64,000 bases of DNA. Source: an uncultured Saprospiraceae bacterium. GTDB taxonomy: Bacteria > Bacteroidota > Bacteroidia > Chitinophagales > Saprospiraceae. The notes below the pieces were generated by a model. The model had not been told where the DNA came from. It did not search any database and saw only the letters and a list, made by a program, of their open reading frames with translations. Below, in pieces: positions 55,455-63,923 of the stretch (positions are counted from its first letter, which is position 1; each line of letters begins with the position of its first letter). Where the stretch lies: the NCBI GenBank assembly GCA_937959115.1, contig CALGAW010000030.1:59420-123419 (forward strand). The letters are read 5' to 3'. The position numbers and the translations under genes are program-made.

Positions 55455-55573
55455 ATGTCAGATAATCAAGAAACAAGACCTGACATTTTTTATTAAAAAC
55501 GTGAAAATCTGACATTAAAAAGTTCAATGTTCTGTCATTTTTTCATAAAATATCAAGCGGCACTGCATTTGTA
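55455..55573 (+). promoter_or_regulatory. sigma-54-like promoter with upstream TGACAT-type boxes, hsp20 gene
   Basis: CGGCAC-TGCAT-TTGTA at 55558-55573 resembles the -24/-12 sigma-54 consensus TGGCAC-N5-TTGCA, 48 bp before the hsp20 ATG. Upstream are four related boxes: ATGTCAGAT (55455), CTGACATTTTTTA (55480), CTGACATT (55509) and CTGTCATTTTTTC (55532), which could bind an activator. No TCGAACA motif is present here. An alternative reading is a degenerate TTG-type promoter. Confidence 0.45.
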
Positions 55574-55620
55574 TATTATAAAGCGTATTTCGATTTTTTT
55601 TAACCATAAAATTTTTAGTC

Positions 55621-56061
55621 ATGTTACAAGTAAAAAGTAATTTACGACCAACTGTCTCCAAATTTTTTGATGAGAGTTGGAATTCATTGTTTGATTGGAA
55701 TAAACCAGATTATTCTCGCGTTTACAAAAAATCACCCTCAGTAAACGTTTCAGAAAATTCTGATGCCTACGTCATAGAAATGGCAATACCAGGCAAGAAA
55801 AAAGAAGATTTTGAAATTGAGTTACAAAACAATCTTTTGGTCATCGGAAGCCTCAAAAAAGAAGAGTCTAGTTCCCAAGAGACTAATTTCTACAGAAAAG
55901 AGTATAGTTATGAGTCTTTTAGGAGAACTTTTTCTCTGGATCAGGAGAAAAGTGACCTAGACAATCTAGAAGCATTTTATAATGACGGGATACTGAAAAT
56001 TGTAATTCCTAAACTAGAAAATGCTAAGCTAGAATCCACCAGAAGGATTGAAGTTTCCTAG
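55621..56061 (+). CDS. Hsp20/alpha-crystallin family small heat-shock protein
   Basis: A 146-residue chaperone. The alpha-crystallin domain covers about residues 38-140: PSVNVSENSDAYVIEMAIPG, then FRRTFSLDQE, and the signature NDGILKIVIPKLE with C-terminal RRIEV anchoring motif. It holds unfolded proteins in the cytoplasm until DnaK/ClpB act. It is single-gene with its own upstream regulatory array; the HtrA protease gene follows after about 200 bp. Confidence 0.93.
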   Translation: MLQVKSNLRPTVSKFFDESWNSLFDWNKPDYSRVYKKSPSVNVSENSDAYVIEMAIPGKKKEDFEIELQNNLLVIGSLKKEESSSQETNFYRKEYSYESFRRTFSLDQEKSDLDNLEAFYNDGILKIVIPKLENAKLESTRRIEVS

Positions 56062-56259
56062 GATTTCATAGACAGGAAAACTTCTTTATTCAAAGTGCAC
56101 GGCCAGATTTGGTTTTAGCTACTAAATTTGAGGTGAACTATAATAGTTGTAAGGTCTTTACACTATTCAGATGTAATGCATTCATGCAAATAGATGTAAA
56201 GAGTAGGATTCTAAATCTGTCGTGCTCCTTATTTTTTTACAATTTAAAATTTATCGAAA

Positions 56260-57795
56260 ATGAAAAAGAACATCTTTTTTTCAGTCTTGATTGCTTTAGT
56301 TGTAAGTTTATCAAGCATTAGTTTTTACCATTTTGCTGTTGAAAAAGGCAATATTATAAAAATTGAACATGTTAATAATACTCCGCCTTCTTCAAAAATC
56401 GGATATGCGGAAAAAGTAAGTCAAGGAAATCTGGTGCCTCTAGATTTTAGAGCGACCTCAGAAAAAGTCCTCGACGGAGTGGTACACATCAAAACGACAA
56501 ACATAAACCCCGTGGTAAGTTTGACTTATCCGAGTCATCAGATTCCGTCTCCCTTCCGCGATTTTTTTGATTATGATTTAAAAAACTTCTTTTCTCCCCA
56601 TTTCCATAATCGGACACCAAAACAATTCCGAGAGAAGAATCGACACAAGACGCAGATTGGTTCAGGCTCTGGTGTCATTATAAATGAAAACGGGTACATT
56701 GTAACCAACCACCACGTCATAGATAATGCAGATGATATCGAAGTGACTCTGCACGACAACAGAACCTACAAGGCCAACATAGTCGGTTCTGATGAGTCTA
56801 CTGATTTGGCACTGCTAAAGATTGAAGAAGTTGATTTGCCAACTGTACCACTTGTCAACTCTGATCAGGTGAAAACAGGACAGTGGGTGCTCGCTGTCGG
56901 CAATCCGATGGGCCTCAATTCTACTGTGACAGCTGGTATCGTGAGTGCAAAAGGGCGTCAAATTAATATTTTAAAAGATGAATATGCCATTGAAAATTTC
57001 ATCCAAACAGATGCCGCAATTAATCCGGGCAACAGTGGAGGCGCCCTTGTTAATCTGGAAGGTGGTTTGGTTGGGATCAACACCGCAATCGCAAGTCCAA
57101 CCGGAGCATTTGCAGGATATGGATTTGCAATACCTTCGAATATGGTAAGCAAAGTAGTAGAAGATATCCTGGCGTATGGAATGGTGCAGCGTGGACTACT
57201 AGGCATCAAAATACAGTCGGTAGAAGGTAATTTAGTCAAAGAAAAGAATCTCAACGTTTCAAGGGGCGTATTCGTGCTTAAACTTCAGGAGAATAGCGCA
57301 GCTAAGCAAGGAGGTCTAAAGGAAGGGGATGTTATCCTTGCGGTTAATGATATCAAAATAAACACCGCAGCGGACTTGCAAGGAGCGATTGCACAATATC
57401 GTCCTGGAGAAGAAGTTCACCTAGAAGTTGATAGGCAAGGTTCTGCAATAGAAATAGCCGTAACATTAAATAACACACAAGGCAATACATTGATTATCAA
57501 CAAAAATGAAAGAGATGTTCTTGAGTATCTAGGTGCAGACTTCGAAGGTATTACGCCCGCTTTAGCTGAAAAACTCAATATTGAGGGTGGGGTTCGTGTT
57601 AAAAATTTAAAGAAGGGGGCGTTAAGGAATTACGCAGATATTGAAGAAGGCTTCATCATTACTTATGCTGGTTCTAAACTAGTTAGAAGTGTTGAAGAAC
57701 TGTCCAAGATTCTCAAAAATGAGGAAGGGCGCGTTTGGTTAATGGGACGATACGAGGAAAGTCCGAGACCATTTATTTATTCCATTAAAGTATAA
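56260..57795 (+). CDS. degP: DegP/HtrA-type periplasmic serine protease
   Basis: A 511-residue protease/chaperone. An N-terminal signal/anchor helix lies at about 5-25. The trypsin-like domain carries the triad His152 (TNHHVI), Asp182 (STDLALL) and Ser259 (NPGNSGGAL), with GSGSGVIINENGYIVTNHHV and GYGFAIPSNMVSKV typical of Do proteases. Two PDZ domains follow (about 320-410 and 425-511, the first GVFVLKLQENSAAKQGGLKE). It degrades misfolded envelope proteins, fitting the stress island. A terminator lies 31 bp after the stop. The palindrome AACTATAATAGTT upstream (56136-56148) may be regulatory. Confidence 0.94.
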   Translation: MKKNIFFSVLIALVVSLSSISFYHFAVEKGNIIKIEHVNNTPPSSKIGYAEKVSQGNLVPLDFRATSEKVLDGVVHIKTTNINPVVSLTYPSHQIPSPFRDFFDYDLKNFFSPHFHNRTPKQFREKNRHKTQIGSGSGVIINENGYIVTNHHVIDNADDIEVTLHDNRTYKANIVGSDESTDLALLKIEEVDLPTVPLVNSDQVKTGQWVLAVGNPMGLNSTVTAGIVSAKGRQINILKDEYAIENFIQTDAAINPGNSGGALVNLEGGLVGINTAIASPTGAFAGYGFAIPSNMVSKVVEDILAYGMVQRGLLGIKIQSVEGNLVKEKNLNVSRGVFVLKLQENSAAKQGGLKEGDVILAVNDIKINTAADLQGAIAQYRPGEEVHLEVDRQGSAIEIAVTLNNTQGNTLIINKNERDVLEYLGADFEGITPALAEKLNIEGGVRVKNLKKGALRNYADIEEGFIITYAGSKLVRSVEELSKILKNEEGRVWLMGRYEESPRPFIYSIKV

Positions 57796-57825
57796 TTCAA
57801 CAATAATCTGCGTATTTGATTACTC

Positions 57826-57853
57826 AATGGGGCAACTTGCCCCATTTTTTTTT
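57826..57853 (+). terminator. intrinsic terminator of the DegP gene
   Basis: AATGGGGCA (57826-57834) and TGCCCCATT (57838-57846) form a 9-bp GC-rich hairpin followed by a T-run to 57853. Confidence 0.93.
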
Positions 57854-57952
57854 ACAAAGCTTTCTAGTCGATCTATTTTTCAAATGGATTTTCCTAAATA
57901 AAGTTTTACTAGAAGCATTAAAGAATAAGTGACAGGTCAAGGATTCAAACCC

Positions 57953-58060
57953 ATGTTTATCATTCAATATTTTTTGACTCAAAACTACCTAATTAAATTT
58001 CTTCCGATGGTATTCTTTGCTTTGGTCATGGCTTATTGTAACCAACAGAAAGAAGGTTAA
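57953..58060 (+). CDS. possible small lipoprotein, 35 aa
   Basis: A short frame with a hydrophobic stretch (FLPMVFFALVMAYC) whose Cys fits a lipobox, then NQQKEG. It resembles entericidin-like or small lipoprotein peptides in pattern only. An alternative start ATG 58007 gives 17 residues. Could be spurious. Confidence 0.25.
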   Translation: MFIIQYFLTQNYLIKFLPMVFFALVMAYCNQQKEG

Positions 58061-58096
58061 CACTAATTCGAGCCACAAAAAAGAAAGAATTTGGAA

Positions 58097-58136
58097 ACAC
58101 TATACCTATAAATCTGCAGATTTATAGATATAGTGT
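58097..58136. promoter_or_regulatory. 40-bp near-perfect palindrome
   Basis: Arms ACACTATACCTATAAATCTG (58097-58116) and its complement (58117-58136) differ at one position, giving a 20-bp hairpin or cruciform. The trailing ATTTGTTTTG is T-rich. It may be a terminator for an upstream small transcript or an operator for the sigma gene 120 bp downstream. Confidence 0.7.
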
Positions 58137-58204
58137 ATTTGTTTTGCCTTTATTGCTATTAATCAATTAATTACAAATTTAAATTAATCAAAATACAAAT
58201 AAAT

Positions 58205-58238
58205 TTGGAAAAAAACTTAGAATAATTAGTTAAATTTG
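58205..58238 (+). promoter_or_regulatory. candidate promoter of the last ECF sigma gene
   Basis: TTG (58205-58207), a 23-bp spacer and TAAATTTG (58231-58238), matching TAnnTTTG, 18 bp before the ATG at 58257. The spacer is at the long end of the accepted range. Confidence 0.45.
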
Positions 58239-58256
58239 TCATCTAATTAAACACAA

Positions 58257-58832
58257 ATGAAGATAGACCATGCTATTGCTTTAATGAAAAACAAAGATCA
58301 AAAAGGATTGATGTTTCTTTATGATAATTATGCAGCTGCGCTGAATGGTATTATTGTCAGAATAGTAAACTCCGAAGCATTAAGTGAGGAAATATTACAA
58401 GAAACTTTTCTGAAAATATGGACCAAAATAGACTCCTACGACCCACGTAAATCTACCATTTTTACTTGGATGGCACGGATAGCTAGAAATGCTGCAATTG
58501 ACCAGAAACGTTTGAAGAGATTTGAACACGCTCAAAATGTCATTTCTTTAAACCCAGTAGTGCATGGTTCTTCTATAACCTCAAATCATGCTAATCTTGA
58601 TGTTGAAAAATTAATGTCAAAACTGGATGAAAAGTATAAAATTATTCTAGATCACATCTATCTGTTTGGATATTCCCATACTGAGGTTGCGAAAAAACTT
58701 GATTTACCCTTGGGTACAGTGAAGTCAAGACTTAGGAAATCTATATTGATTTTGAGGGAGGAACTCAAAGGAGAAGCAACTCTATTTGTAAGCTGGTTCT
58801 TTATCGTTTTGTTATTAATGTTATTTTTATGA
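58257..58832 (+). CDS. RNA polymerase ECF sigma factor (SigK-like)
   Basis: A 191-residue sigma factor. Region 2 (LSEEILQETFLKIWTKIDSY, then FTWMARIARNAAIDQKRLK) and region 4 (LDEKYKIILDHIYLFGYSHT, LPLGTVKSRLRKSILILRE) are clear. An extra C-terminal hydrophobic tail (VSWFFIVLLLMLFL) is unusual and could be a membrane tether or a read-on artefact of the overlap. Its 3' end overlaps the cupin anti-sigma gene by 4 bp (ATGA), a hallmark of sigma/anti-sigma pairs. Confidence 0.9.
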   Translation: MKIDHAIALMKNKDQKGLMFLYDNYAAALNGIIVRIVNSEALSEEILQETFLKIWTKIDSYDPRKSTIFTWMARIARNAAIDQKRLKRFEHAQNVISLNPVVHGSSITSNHANLDVEKLMSKLDEKYKIILDHIYLFGYSHTEVAKKLDLPLGTVKSRLRKSILILREELKGEATLFVSWFFIVLLLMLFL

Positions 58833-59437
58833 AAATTGAGGATATTAGAAATTCCGGCTTATTGGAATTATACGTAGTAGGAGCACTCCCTCCTGAAGAG
58901 ATTGCACAAGTAGAAAAGACAATAGATAACCATCCAAGTCTAAAGGAAGATTTATTCCTTATTGAGCAATCTTTTGAAGCTTATGCTCAACTAAATTCGA
59001 TCGAGGTCGACCCCACTCAAAAACCAATGTTAACTGCTTCCGTCAATTATGCTGACAGAATTGCAAATGGAGAAACCCCAACCTTCCCACCAGCTATTAC
59101 CAAAGACTCAAAAATTGAGGACTATAACCATTGGCTGCAACAACCTCATTTACAAGAACCAACAGAATACGAGGGAATGGCAGGACACATCATTGGTGCA
59201 ACCGAAGAAAGAAAAACACTTATCGTTTGGTTGACTGAAGGTGCACCTCCCGAAACACATACAACTGAGATAGAGAAATTTTTGATCGTTGAAGGAACTT
59301 GCGATATCACAATCGGAAAGAATGTGCACGCACTTAAACCCGGCGACGTCCTCGAGATTCCTCTTTTTATCAGTCATCACGTTGTTGTTACTTCTTCAAA
59401 ACGCTGTAAAATTATTCTTGAACGATCTGCAGCTTAA
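58829..59437 (+). CDS. cupin-type (ChrR-like) anti-sigma factor
   Basis: A 202-residue protein. The N-terminal 60 residues resemble anti-sigma-K-like domains (LLELYVVGALPPEEIAQVEK, then NHPSLKEDLFLIEQSFEAYA). The C-terminal cupin (about 110-195) has THTTEIEKFLIVEG and GDVLEIPLFISHHVVV, keeping His, Glu and His candidate metal ligands. ChrR-type factors release sigma on singlet oxygen or metal signals; the signal here is unknown. It is in a 4-bp overlapping operon with the sigma gene. Confidence 0.82.
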   Translation: MKIEDIRNSGLLELYVVGALPPEEIAQVEKTIDNHPSLKEDLFLIEQSFEAYAQLNSIEVDPTQKPMLTASVNYADRIANGETPTFPPAITKDSKIEDYNHWLQQPHLQEPTEYEGMAGHIIGATEERKTLIVWLTEGAPPETHTTEIEKFLIVEGTCDITIGKNVHALKPGDVLEIPLFISHHVVVTSSKRCKIILERSAA

Positions 59438-59622
59438 TTTTATTTTCTGACAGTATTAAAGCTCGATTAATTCGCTAATAGTCAGTTATTTATCTGTTGC
59501 ATCCAATTTCTAATGGCAATGCTAGGTTAAAGCTCCCATCAATTAAAAAAATCCGTTACGTGCTATCCAACCGTATGTATTAATGAGTGGCATCTGTCAC
59601 ACATTACTAAATTAATAATAAT

Positions 59623-60189
59623 ATGAATAAGCTTCTAGGTGAGCTCGAGTTGTATGTAATACTGGGGAACGGAGCTCCTAATTTTCAACAAATTGATAAT
59701 TTGAACGCTTCTTCCAAACTAAAAAAGGAAACTAAATGCATTGAGCGTGCCCTCCAAGACTATGCTTTTTTAAATGCAATTAGCGGGAATAAAGAGGTAA
59801 GAAACCACTTGATAAAATTAACAAAATGCGCTAATAACAGTCGACTATTAGAGACGGATACCCCTATAATATTTCTTTCAGAGAATACTAAAATAACTGA
59901 TTCAATAATTAGGGAAATTCAGGCACAGCATTCTATTACTAAATGGTTTGGGCATTTCGAAGTGGAAATAGGCAATAAGGATTCAATAATTTTATGTTTG
60001 GAAGAAAACATTTTTGTAGAAATGTGTACAACAAAATTAAAGAAAATTTCGGTACTCGAAGGAAGCTGTAACGTGACTTTTGATGGAGAACCAAAACAAT
60101 TAATTGAAGGTGAATGTCTAAAATTCCTTTCTAATCAATCCTATTTTGTAATTGAGGCGTTGGAGATAGGATGCAAATTAACATTATAA
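59623..60189 (+). CDS. diverged cupin anti-sigma paralogue lacking metal ligands
   Basis: A 188-residue protein aligned along its length with the preceding cupin anti-sigma. The N-terminal ELELYVILGNGAPN matches LLELYVVGALPPEE, and the C-terminal TTKLKKISVLEGSCNVTFDG matches TTEIEKFLIVEGTCDITIGK. The metal-site His of the first motif is Cys (EMCTTK), the Glu is Lys, and the His pair of the second motif is Ser-Tyr (NQSYFVIE). It may act as a decoy, heteromeric partner or scavenging anti-sigma. It lies 185 bp downstream, followed by an AAAAAGTC/GACTTTTT hairpin. Confidence 0.7.
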   Translation: MNKLLGELELYVILGNGAPNFQQIDNLNASSKLKKETKCIERALQDYAFLNAISGNKEVRNHLIKLTKCANNSRLLETDTPIIFLSENTKITDSIIREIQAQHSITKWFGHFEVEIGNKDSIILCLEENIFVEMCTTKLKKISVLEGSCNVTFDGEPKQLIEGECLKFLSNQSYFVIEALEIGCKLTL

Positions 60190-60297
60190 GGTGCTAATAA
60201 TTAATTGTTTAGGATGATTTTAATTTTTTTTTTCAAAAAAAATCCAAATAGAAATCCTCACCCGTATATACCATTGAAGCAACGATTAATCAAAGAT

Positions 60298-60326
60298 AAA
60301 AAGTCAACCTACCCTGTAGACTTTTT
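60298..60326 (+). terminator. stem-loop terminator after the cupin paralogue
   Basis: AAAAAGTC (60298-60305) pairs with GACTTTTT (60319-60326) across a 13-nt loop containing TAC/GTA; the 3' arm is T-rich. Confidence 0.6.
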
Positions 60327-60418
60327 CTAACTAATTCAAAATATATAACTGTCTTCCAGTTGAGTTCTAGCATAGTACTCTTGGAAATTAAATTATTAAA
60401 CATTTAAACTCTATTCTT

Positions 60419-63400
60419 ATGAAAAAAATATTAAATATAATCTTAGTTCTTTTACTCTTTCAATTCGGTTTATCAGCGCAACTTGTTCTGAGTTCTGCTG
60501 ACAATGGTTTGGTAGGAACATTGAGATATGAAATACTAAATGCAGCTCCAGGTGCTACGATAACCTTTGCTCCTACTTTATCATTGATCACGCTAGGTAG
60601 TGAAATCCCAATAAATAAAGATGTAACCATAGATGGTGGAGTGTTTAAAATCTCTCTAAATGGTAATTTATCAACTAGAATATTCAACATTACAGGAGGC
60701 GATGTAACCTTAACGAATTTGAATTTTCGAAATGGTGTAGCGAGTGATGGCGGGGCAATTTATGCAACTAATTCAAATATCACACTTGTAGACTGTTTGT
60801 TCGATAATAATGTAGCTAATGCTACTAACGGTTCTGGTGGAGCAATCTTCATGGATGTAGGTGCAGACGTAGAAGCTACAAATTGCACCTTTTCCAATAA
60901 CAGAGCTAATAGAGCAGGCGGAGCTATAGAAGATGATACAGGAGCAGGTCTCGCCTTAAGATTGACCAACGTACAATTGCTCAACAACAATGCAGGAGTC
61001 AGCCCCGCGACCGCAGCCCCGGGAAACGGCGGAGGTCTTCACATCACGGGAGCAGGCAGCTCTCTTATTACAGGAGGTACAGTTAGTGGAAATGTGGCCG
61101 CTTCAGAAGGTGGAGGGCTCTGGAATGGCTCCGGTATAATGACTGTTGATGGTACTACTATTACAGGGAATACTGCAAGCGGAGACGCTGCCAATAACGG
61201 AGGTGGTGGTATTTTCAACATAGGAGGAATCCTCAACGTAGATAACGCTACAATTAACAACAATATCGCAAATGGATCGTCCGGATCCGGTGGTGGTATT
61301 CTAAATGATATGGGAACATTGAATGTGACTAACACTACGTTTACCGATAACTCAGCAAATAGAGCAGGTGGTGGTATTGAGGACAATTCAATGGCTGGTG
61401 GAATGTTAACTGTGGTTAATGTAAACTTTACAAATAACTCAGTCGGCGCAGCACCTGGCAACGGTGGTGGATTACACATCACAGGTCCTGGAAACTCCAT
61501 GATCACCAACGGTGATGTGATAGGCAATACAGCAGCCTCTGAAGGTGGTGGTCTTTGGAATGGTTCAGGAACCATGACGGTAGATGGAACAGTTATCAAA
61601 CAAAATACAGCTAGCGGCGCAGGAGCGGACAACGGCGGCGGAGGTCTCTTCAATGCAGGAGGAACATTAATCGTAATGAATGCAACAATAGACGACAATA
61701 TCGCAGATGGAGCCTCAGGATCAGGCGGTGGTATTCTAAACGATAAAGGCGTACTTACTGTTTCTGCTACGACTTTGACAGGAAACAGTTCAAACAGAGC
61801 AGGTGGTGGTATCGAAGATAACTCTATTGCTGGAAATACCTTGACATTGACAGATGTAGATTTTACAGACAATTCAACGGGCGCAACGCCTGGTAACGGT
61901 GGTGGATTACACATCACAGGTCCTGGAAACTCCATGATCACCAACGGTGATGTGATAGGCAATACAGCAGCCTCTGAAGGTGGTGGTCTCTGGAATGGTT
62001 CAGGTACCATGACGGTAGACGGAACAGTTGTCAAACAAAATACAGCTAGCGGCGCAGGAGCGGACAACGGAGGTGGTGGTCTCTTCAATGCAGGAGGAAC
62101 ACTAATCGTTATGAATGCAACAATAGACGACAATGTTGCAGATGGAGCTTCTGGTTCAGGTGGTGGTATTCTAAATGATAAAGGCGTGCTAACGGTATCT
62201 GCTACAACTTTGACAGGAAACAGTTCAAGTAGAGCAGGTGGTGGTATCGAAGATAACTCTATTGCTGGAAATACGTTGACATTGACTGATGTAGATTTTA
62301 CAAACAATTCAACGGGCGCAGCTCCTGGCAATGGTGGTGGATTACACATCACAGGTCCTGGAAACTCCATGATCACCAACGGTGATGTGATCGGCAATAC
62401 AGCAGCCTCTGAAGGTGGTGGTCTTTGGAATGGTTCAGGTATTATGACAGTTGATGGAACGGTTATCAAAGAAAACATAGCAAGTGGCGCAGCAGCCGAC
62501 AATGGCGGTGGTGGAATCTTCAATAATGGAGGAACATTAAATGCTATGAATGTAACGTTGGAATCTAATGAGGCAGATGGCGCTTCTGGTTCAGGTGGTG
62601 GATTGTTTAGTACAGAAGGTGCTATAGCACTTGATAACATTACCTTTACAAGTAATGCTGCCAACCGAGCAGGAGGAGCAATTGAACTAATAGATGGTTC
62701 ACTTTCTGTTTCCAACTCCGTGTTTGATAAAAATAATGTAAATGGTCTCTCTGGAACACCAGCACCAGGGAATGGCGGAGCTTTTCACATAACAGGAATT
62801 GGCCAAAGCACCTTTAACCTTTGCACATTCAATGAAAACGAGGCTGGAAGAGAAGGTGGTGGTGTTTGGAATCAGGCTGGTTCAACAATGGATATTGTAG
62901 ATTGTACCTTCTCTGGTAATATGGCTGTTGGAAATGCAAGTGATGACGGTGGTGGTGCCTTCTTTAGTAATGGTGGTACATCAAGTATTGAAAGCAGTGT
63001 TTTTTATGATAATTTTGCTACAGGAACAAATGCATCAGGTGGTGCTGTGCACGGACATACTGGAAGCAATACTACCATTAAAACAAGTACGTTTTCAGGC
63101 AATACTGCAACTGATTCAGGTGGTGGAATTTTCCAAAATGGGCAAGAATTATCTGTTGACGCATCAACAATCACCAACAACACTTCTGCAATGGGAGGCG
63201 GATTGACAGGTACTAGTTTAATCACTATCAAAAATAGTATTGTTGCACTCAACCTTGGAACATCAGGAGTAAACCTTTCCGGACAGATTCAATCTGATGG
63301 GTACAACTTGGTAGATAATGATGACTTAGGTGTTTTTACGAGCACCATCGGAGATCTATTGAACCAAAATCCTTTGTTAGGTCCCCTTCAAAATAACGGT

Positions 63401-63820
63401 GGATCAACGTTAACGCATGAATTGCTAAGTAATTCACCAGCCTACAACGCAGGTGACCCGGCAGATCAGTTTAATGATCAAATTGGACAGGCTGTATTCA
63501 TGGGCACAAGAGATATAGGAGCATTCGAATCTCAAATAAATTTAACTTCTGTCAAGAATCTCTATGCTGCAGAAGACCAACTGTCAGTTTTTCCGAATCC
63601 TGCTTTGGATCATGTTACGATCAAGCTACCAAGGAATTTAGACCAAACCAAATCAGTTGATCTTATTAATGTTGCTACAGGTCAAAAAGTGCAGATGGCA
63701 TTGATCAATAATAATGACAACAGAATAGAATTAAATGGCATTTCTCCAGGAGTATATGTTATTCGAATTGTAGATGGGAAGGAAGCATATAGAACTGAAA
63801 AATTTGTGATCATAGACTAA
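60419..63820 (+). CDS. T9SS-exported parallel beta-helix protein with long tandem repeats
   Basis: A 1133-residue protein. The signal peptide ends FGLSAQ (about residue 20). The body (about 100-1020) is built of polymorphic-outer-membrane-protein-like units (GGAI, GGGLHITG, SEGGGLWNGSG, NGGGGLFN, SGSGGGILND), that is, a right-handed beta-helix. It contains at least four copies of a 145-residue unit, plus a fifth at 147-residue spacing. The last 85 residues are a T9SS type A sorting domain (VFPNPALDHVTIKLP to EKFVIID). It is probably a surface or released adhesin, or a carbohydrate-contact protein. It lies downstream of the ECF/cupin operon, but a direct regulatory link is not shown. Confidence 0.9.
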   Translation: MKKILNIILVLLLFQFGLSAQLVLSSADNGLVGTLRYEILNAAPGATITFAPTLSLITLGSEIPINKDVTIDGGVFKISLNGNLSTRIFNITGGDVTLTNLNFRNGVASDGGAIYATNSNITLVDCLFDNNVANATNGSGGAIFMDVGADVEATNCTFSNNRANRAGGAIEDDTGAGLALRLTNVQLLNNNAGVSPATAAPGNGGGLHITGAGSSLITGGTVSGNVAASEGGGLWNGSGIMTVDGTTITGNTASGDAANNGGGGIFNIGGILNVDNATINNNIANGSSGSGGGILNDMGTLNVTNTTFTDNSANRAGGGIEDNSMAGGMLTVVNVNFTNNSVGAAPGNGGGLHITGPGNSMITNGDVIGNTAASEGGGLWNGSGTMTVDGTVIKQNTASGAGADNGGGGLFNAGGTLIVMNATIDDNIADGASGSGGGILNDKGVLTVSATTLTGNSSNRAGGGIEDNSIAGNTLTLTDVDFTDNSTGATPGNGGGLHITGPGNSMITNGDVIGNTAASEGGGLWNGSGTMTVDGTVVKQNTASGAGADNGGGGLFNAGGTLIVMNATIDDNVADGASGSGGGILNDKGVLTVSATTLTGNSSSRAGGGIEDNSIAGNTLTLTDVDFTNNSTGAAPGNGGGLHITGPGNSMITNGDVIGNTAASEGGGLWNGSGIMTVDGTVIKENIASGAAADNGGGGIFNNGGTLNAMNVTLESNEADGASGSGGGLFSTEGAIALDNITFTSNAANRAGGAIELIDGSLSVSNSVFDKNNVNGLSGTPAPGNGGAFHITGIGQSTFNLCTFNENEAGREGGGVWNQAGSTMDIVDCTFSGNMAVGNASDDGGGAFFSNGGTSSIESSVFYDNFATGTNASGGAVHGHTGSNTTIKTSTFSGNTATDSGGGIFQNGQELSVDASTITNNTSAMGGGLTGTSLITIKNSIVALNLGTSGVNLSGQIQSDGYNLVDNDDLGVFTSTIGDLLNQNPLLGPLQNNGGSTLTHELLSNSPAYNAGDPADQFNDQIGQAVFMGTRDIGAFESQINLTSVKNLYAAEDQLSVFPNPALDHVTIKLPRNLDQTKSVDLINVATGQKVQMALINNNDNRIELNGISPGVYVIRIVDGKEAYRTEKFVIID
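61037..62782 (+). repeat. 435-bp (145-codon) tandem repeats inside the T9SS beta-helix gene
   Basis: Equivalent codons (the Leu/Phe of GGGLHIT or GGAFHIT) start at 61037, 61472, 61907, 62342 and 62783: three steps of exactly 435 bp and one of 441. Copies two and three are nearly identical over more than 270 bp, indicating a recent expansion; the flanking copies are more diverged. Confidence 0.9.
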
Positions 63821-63859
63821 TCGTTGTTTCATAATCTGATTATCGATTTAATCAGGAGA

Positions 63860-63892
63860 AGAGGCTGTCTCAAAAGGCAGTCTCTTTTTTTT
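63860..63892 (+). repeat. probable left inverted repeat of an IS1182-like element / terminator hairpin
   Basis: AGAGGCTGTC (63860-63869) pairs with GGCAGTCTCT (63876-63885), two G-U pairs, followed by T7. GAGGCTGTCTCAAAA is typical of the termini of IS1182-type elements in my recollection, and a transposase start follows at 63924. The two readings are compatible. Confidence 0.5.
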
Positions 63893-63923
63893 GTCGAATG
63901 CTGAACATTTATTATTTTTAGAT

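Larger units (their letters stand above)
57854..58256. other. 403-bp region between DegP and the last ECF sigma gene
   Basis: Contains a possible 35-residue small lipoprotein ORF (57953-58060), a 40-bp near-perfect palindrome (58097-58136) and a TAnnTTTG promoter for the sigma gene (58205-58238). It is otherwise AT-rich with nothing recognised. Confidence 0.4.

Noticed and set aside
61039..62715. 558-codon minus-strand frame rich in Pro/Ser
   Set aside because: It is the antisense of the Gly-rich 145-codon repeats; the Pro-rich composition is a direct consequence of complementing GGN codons.
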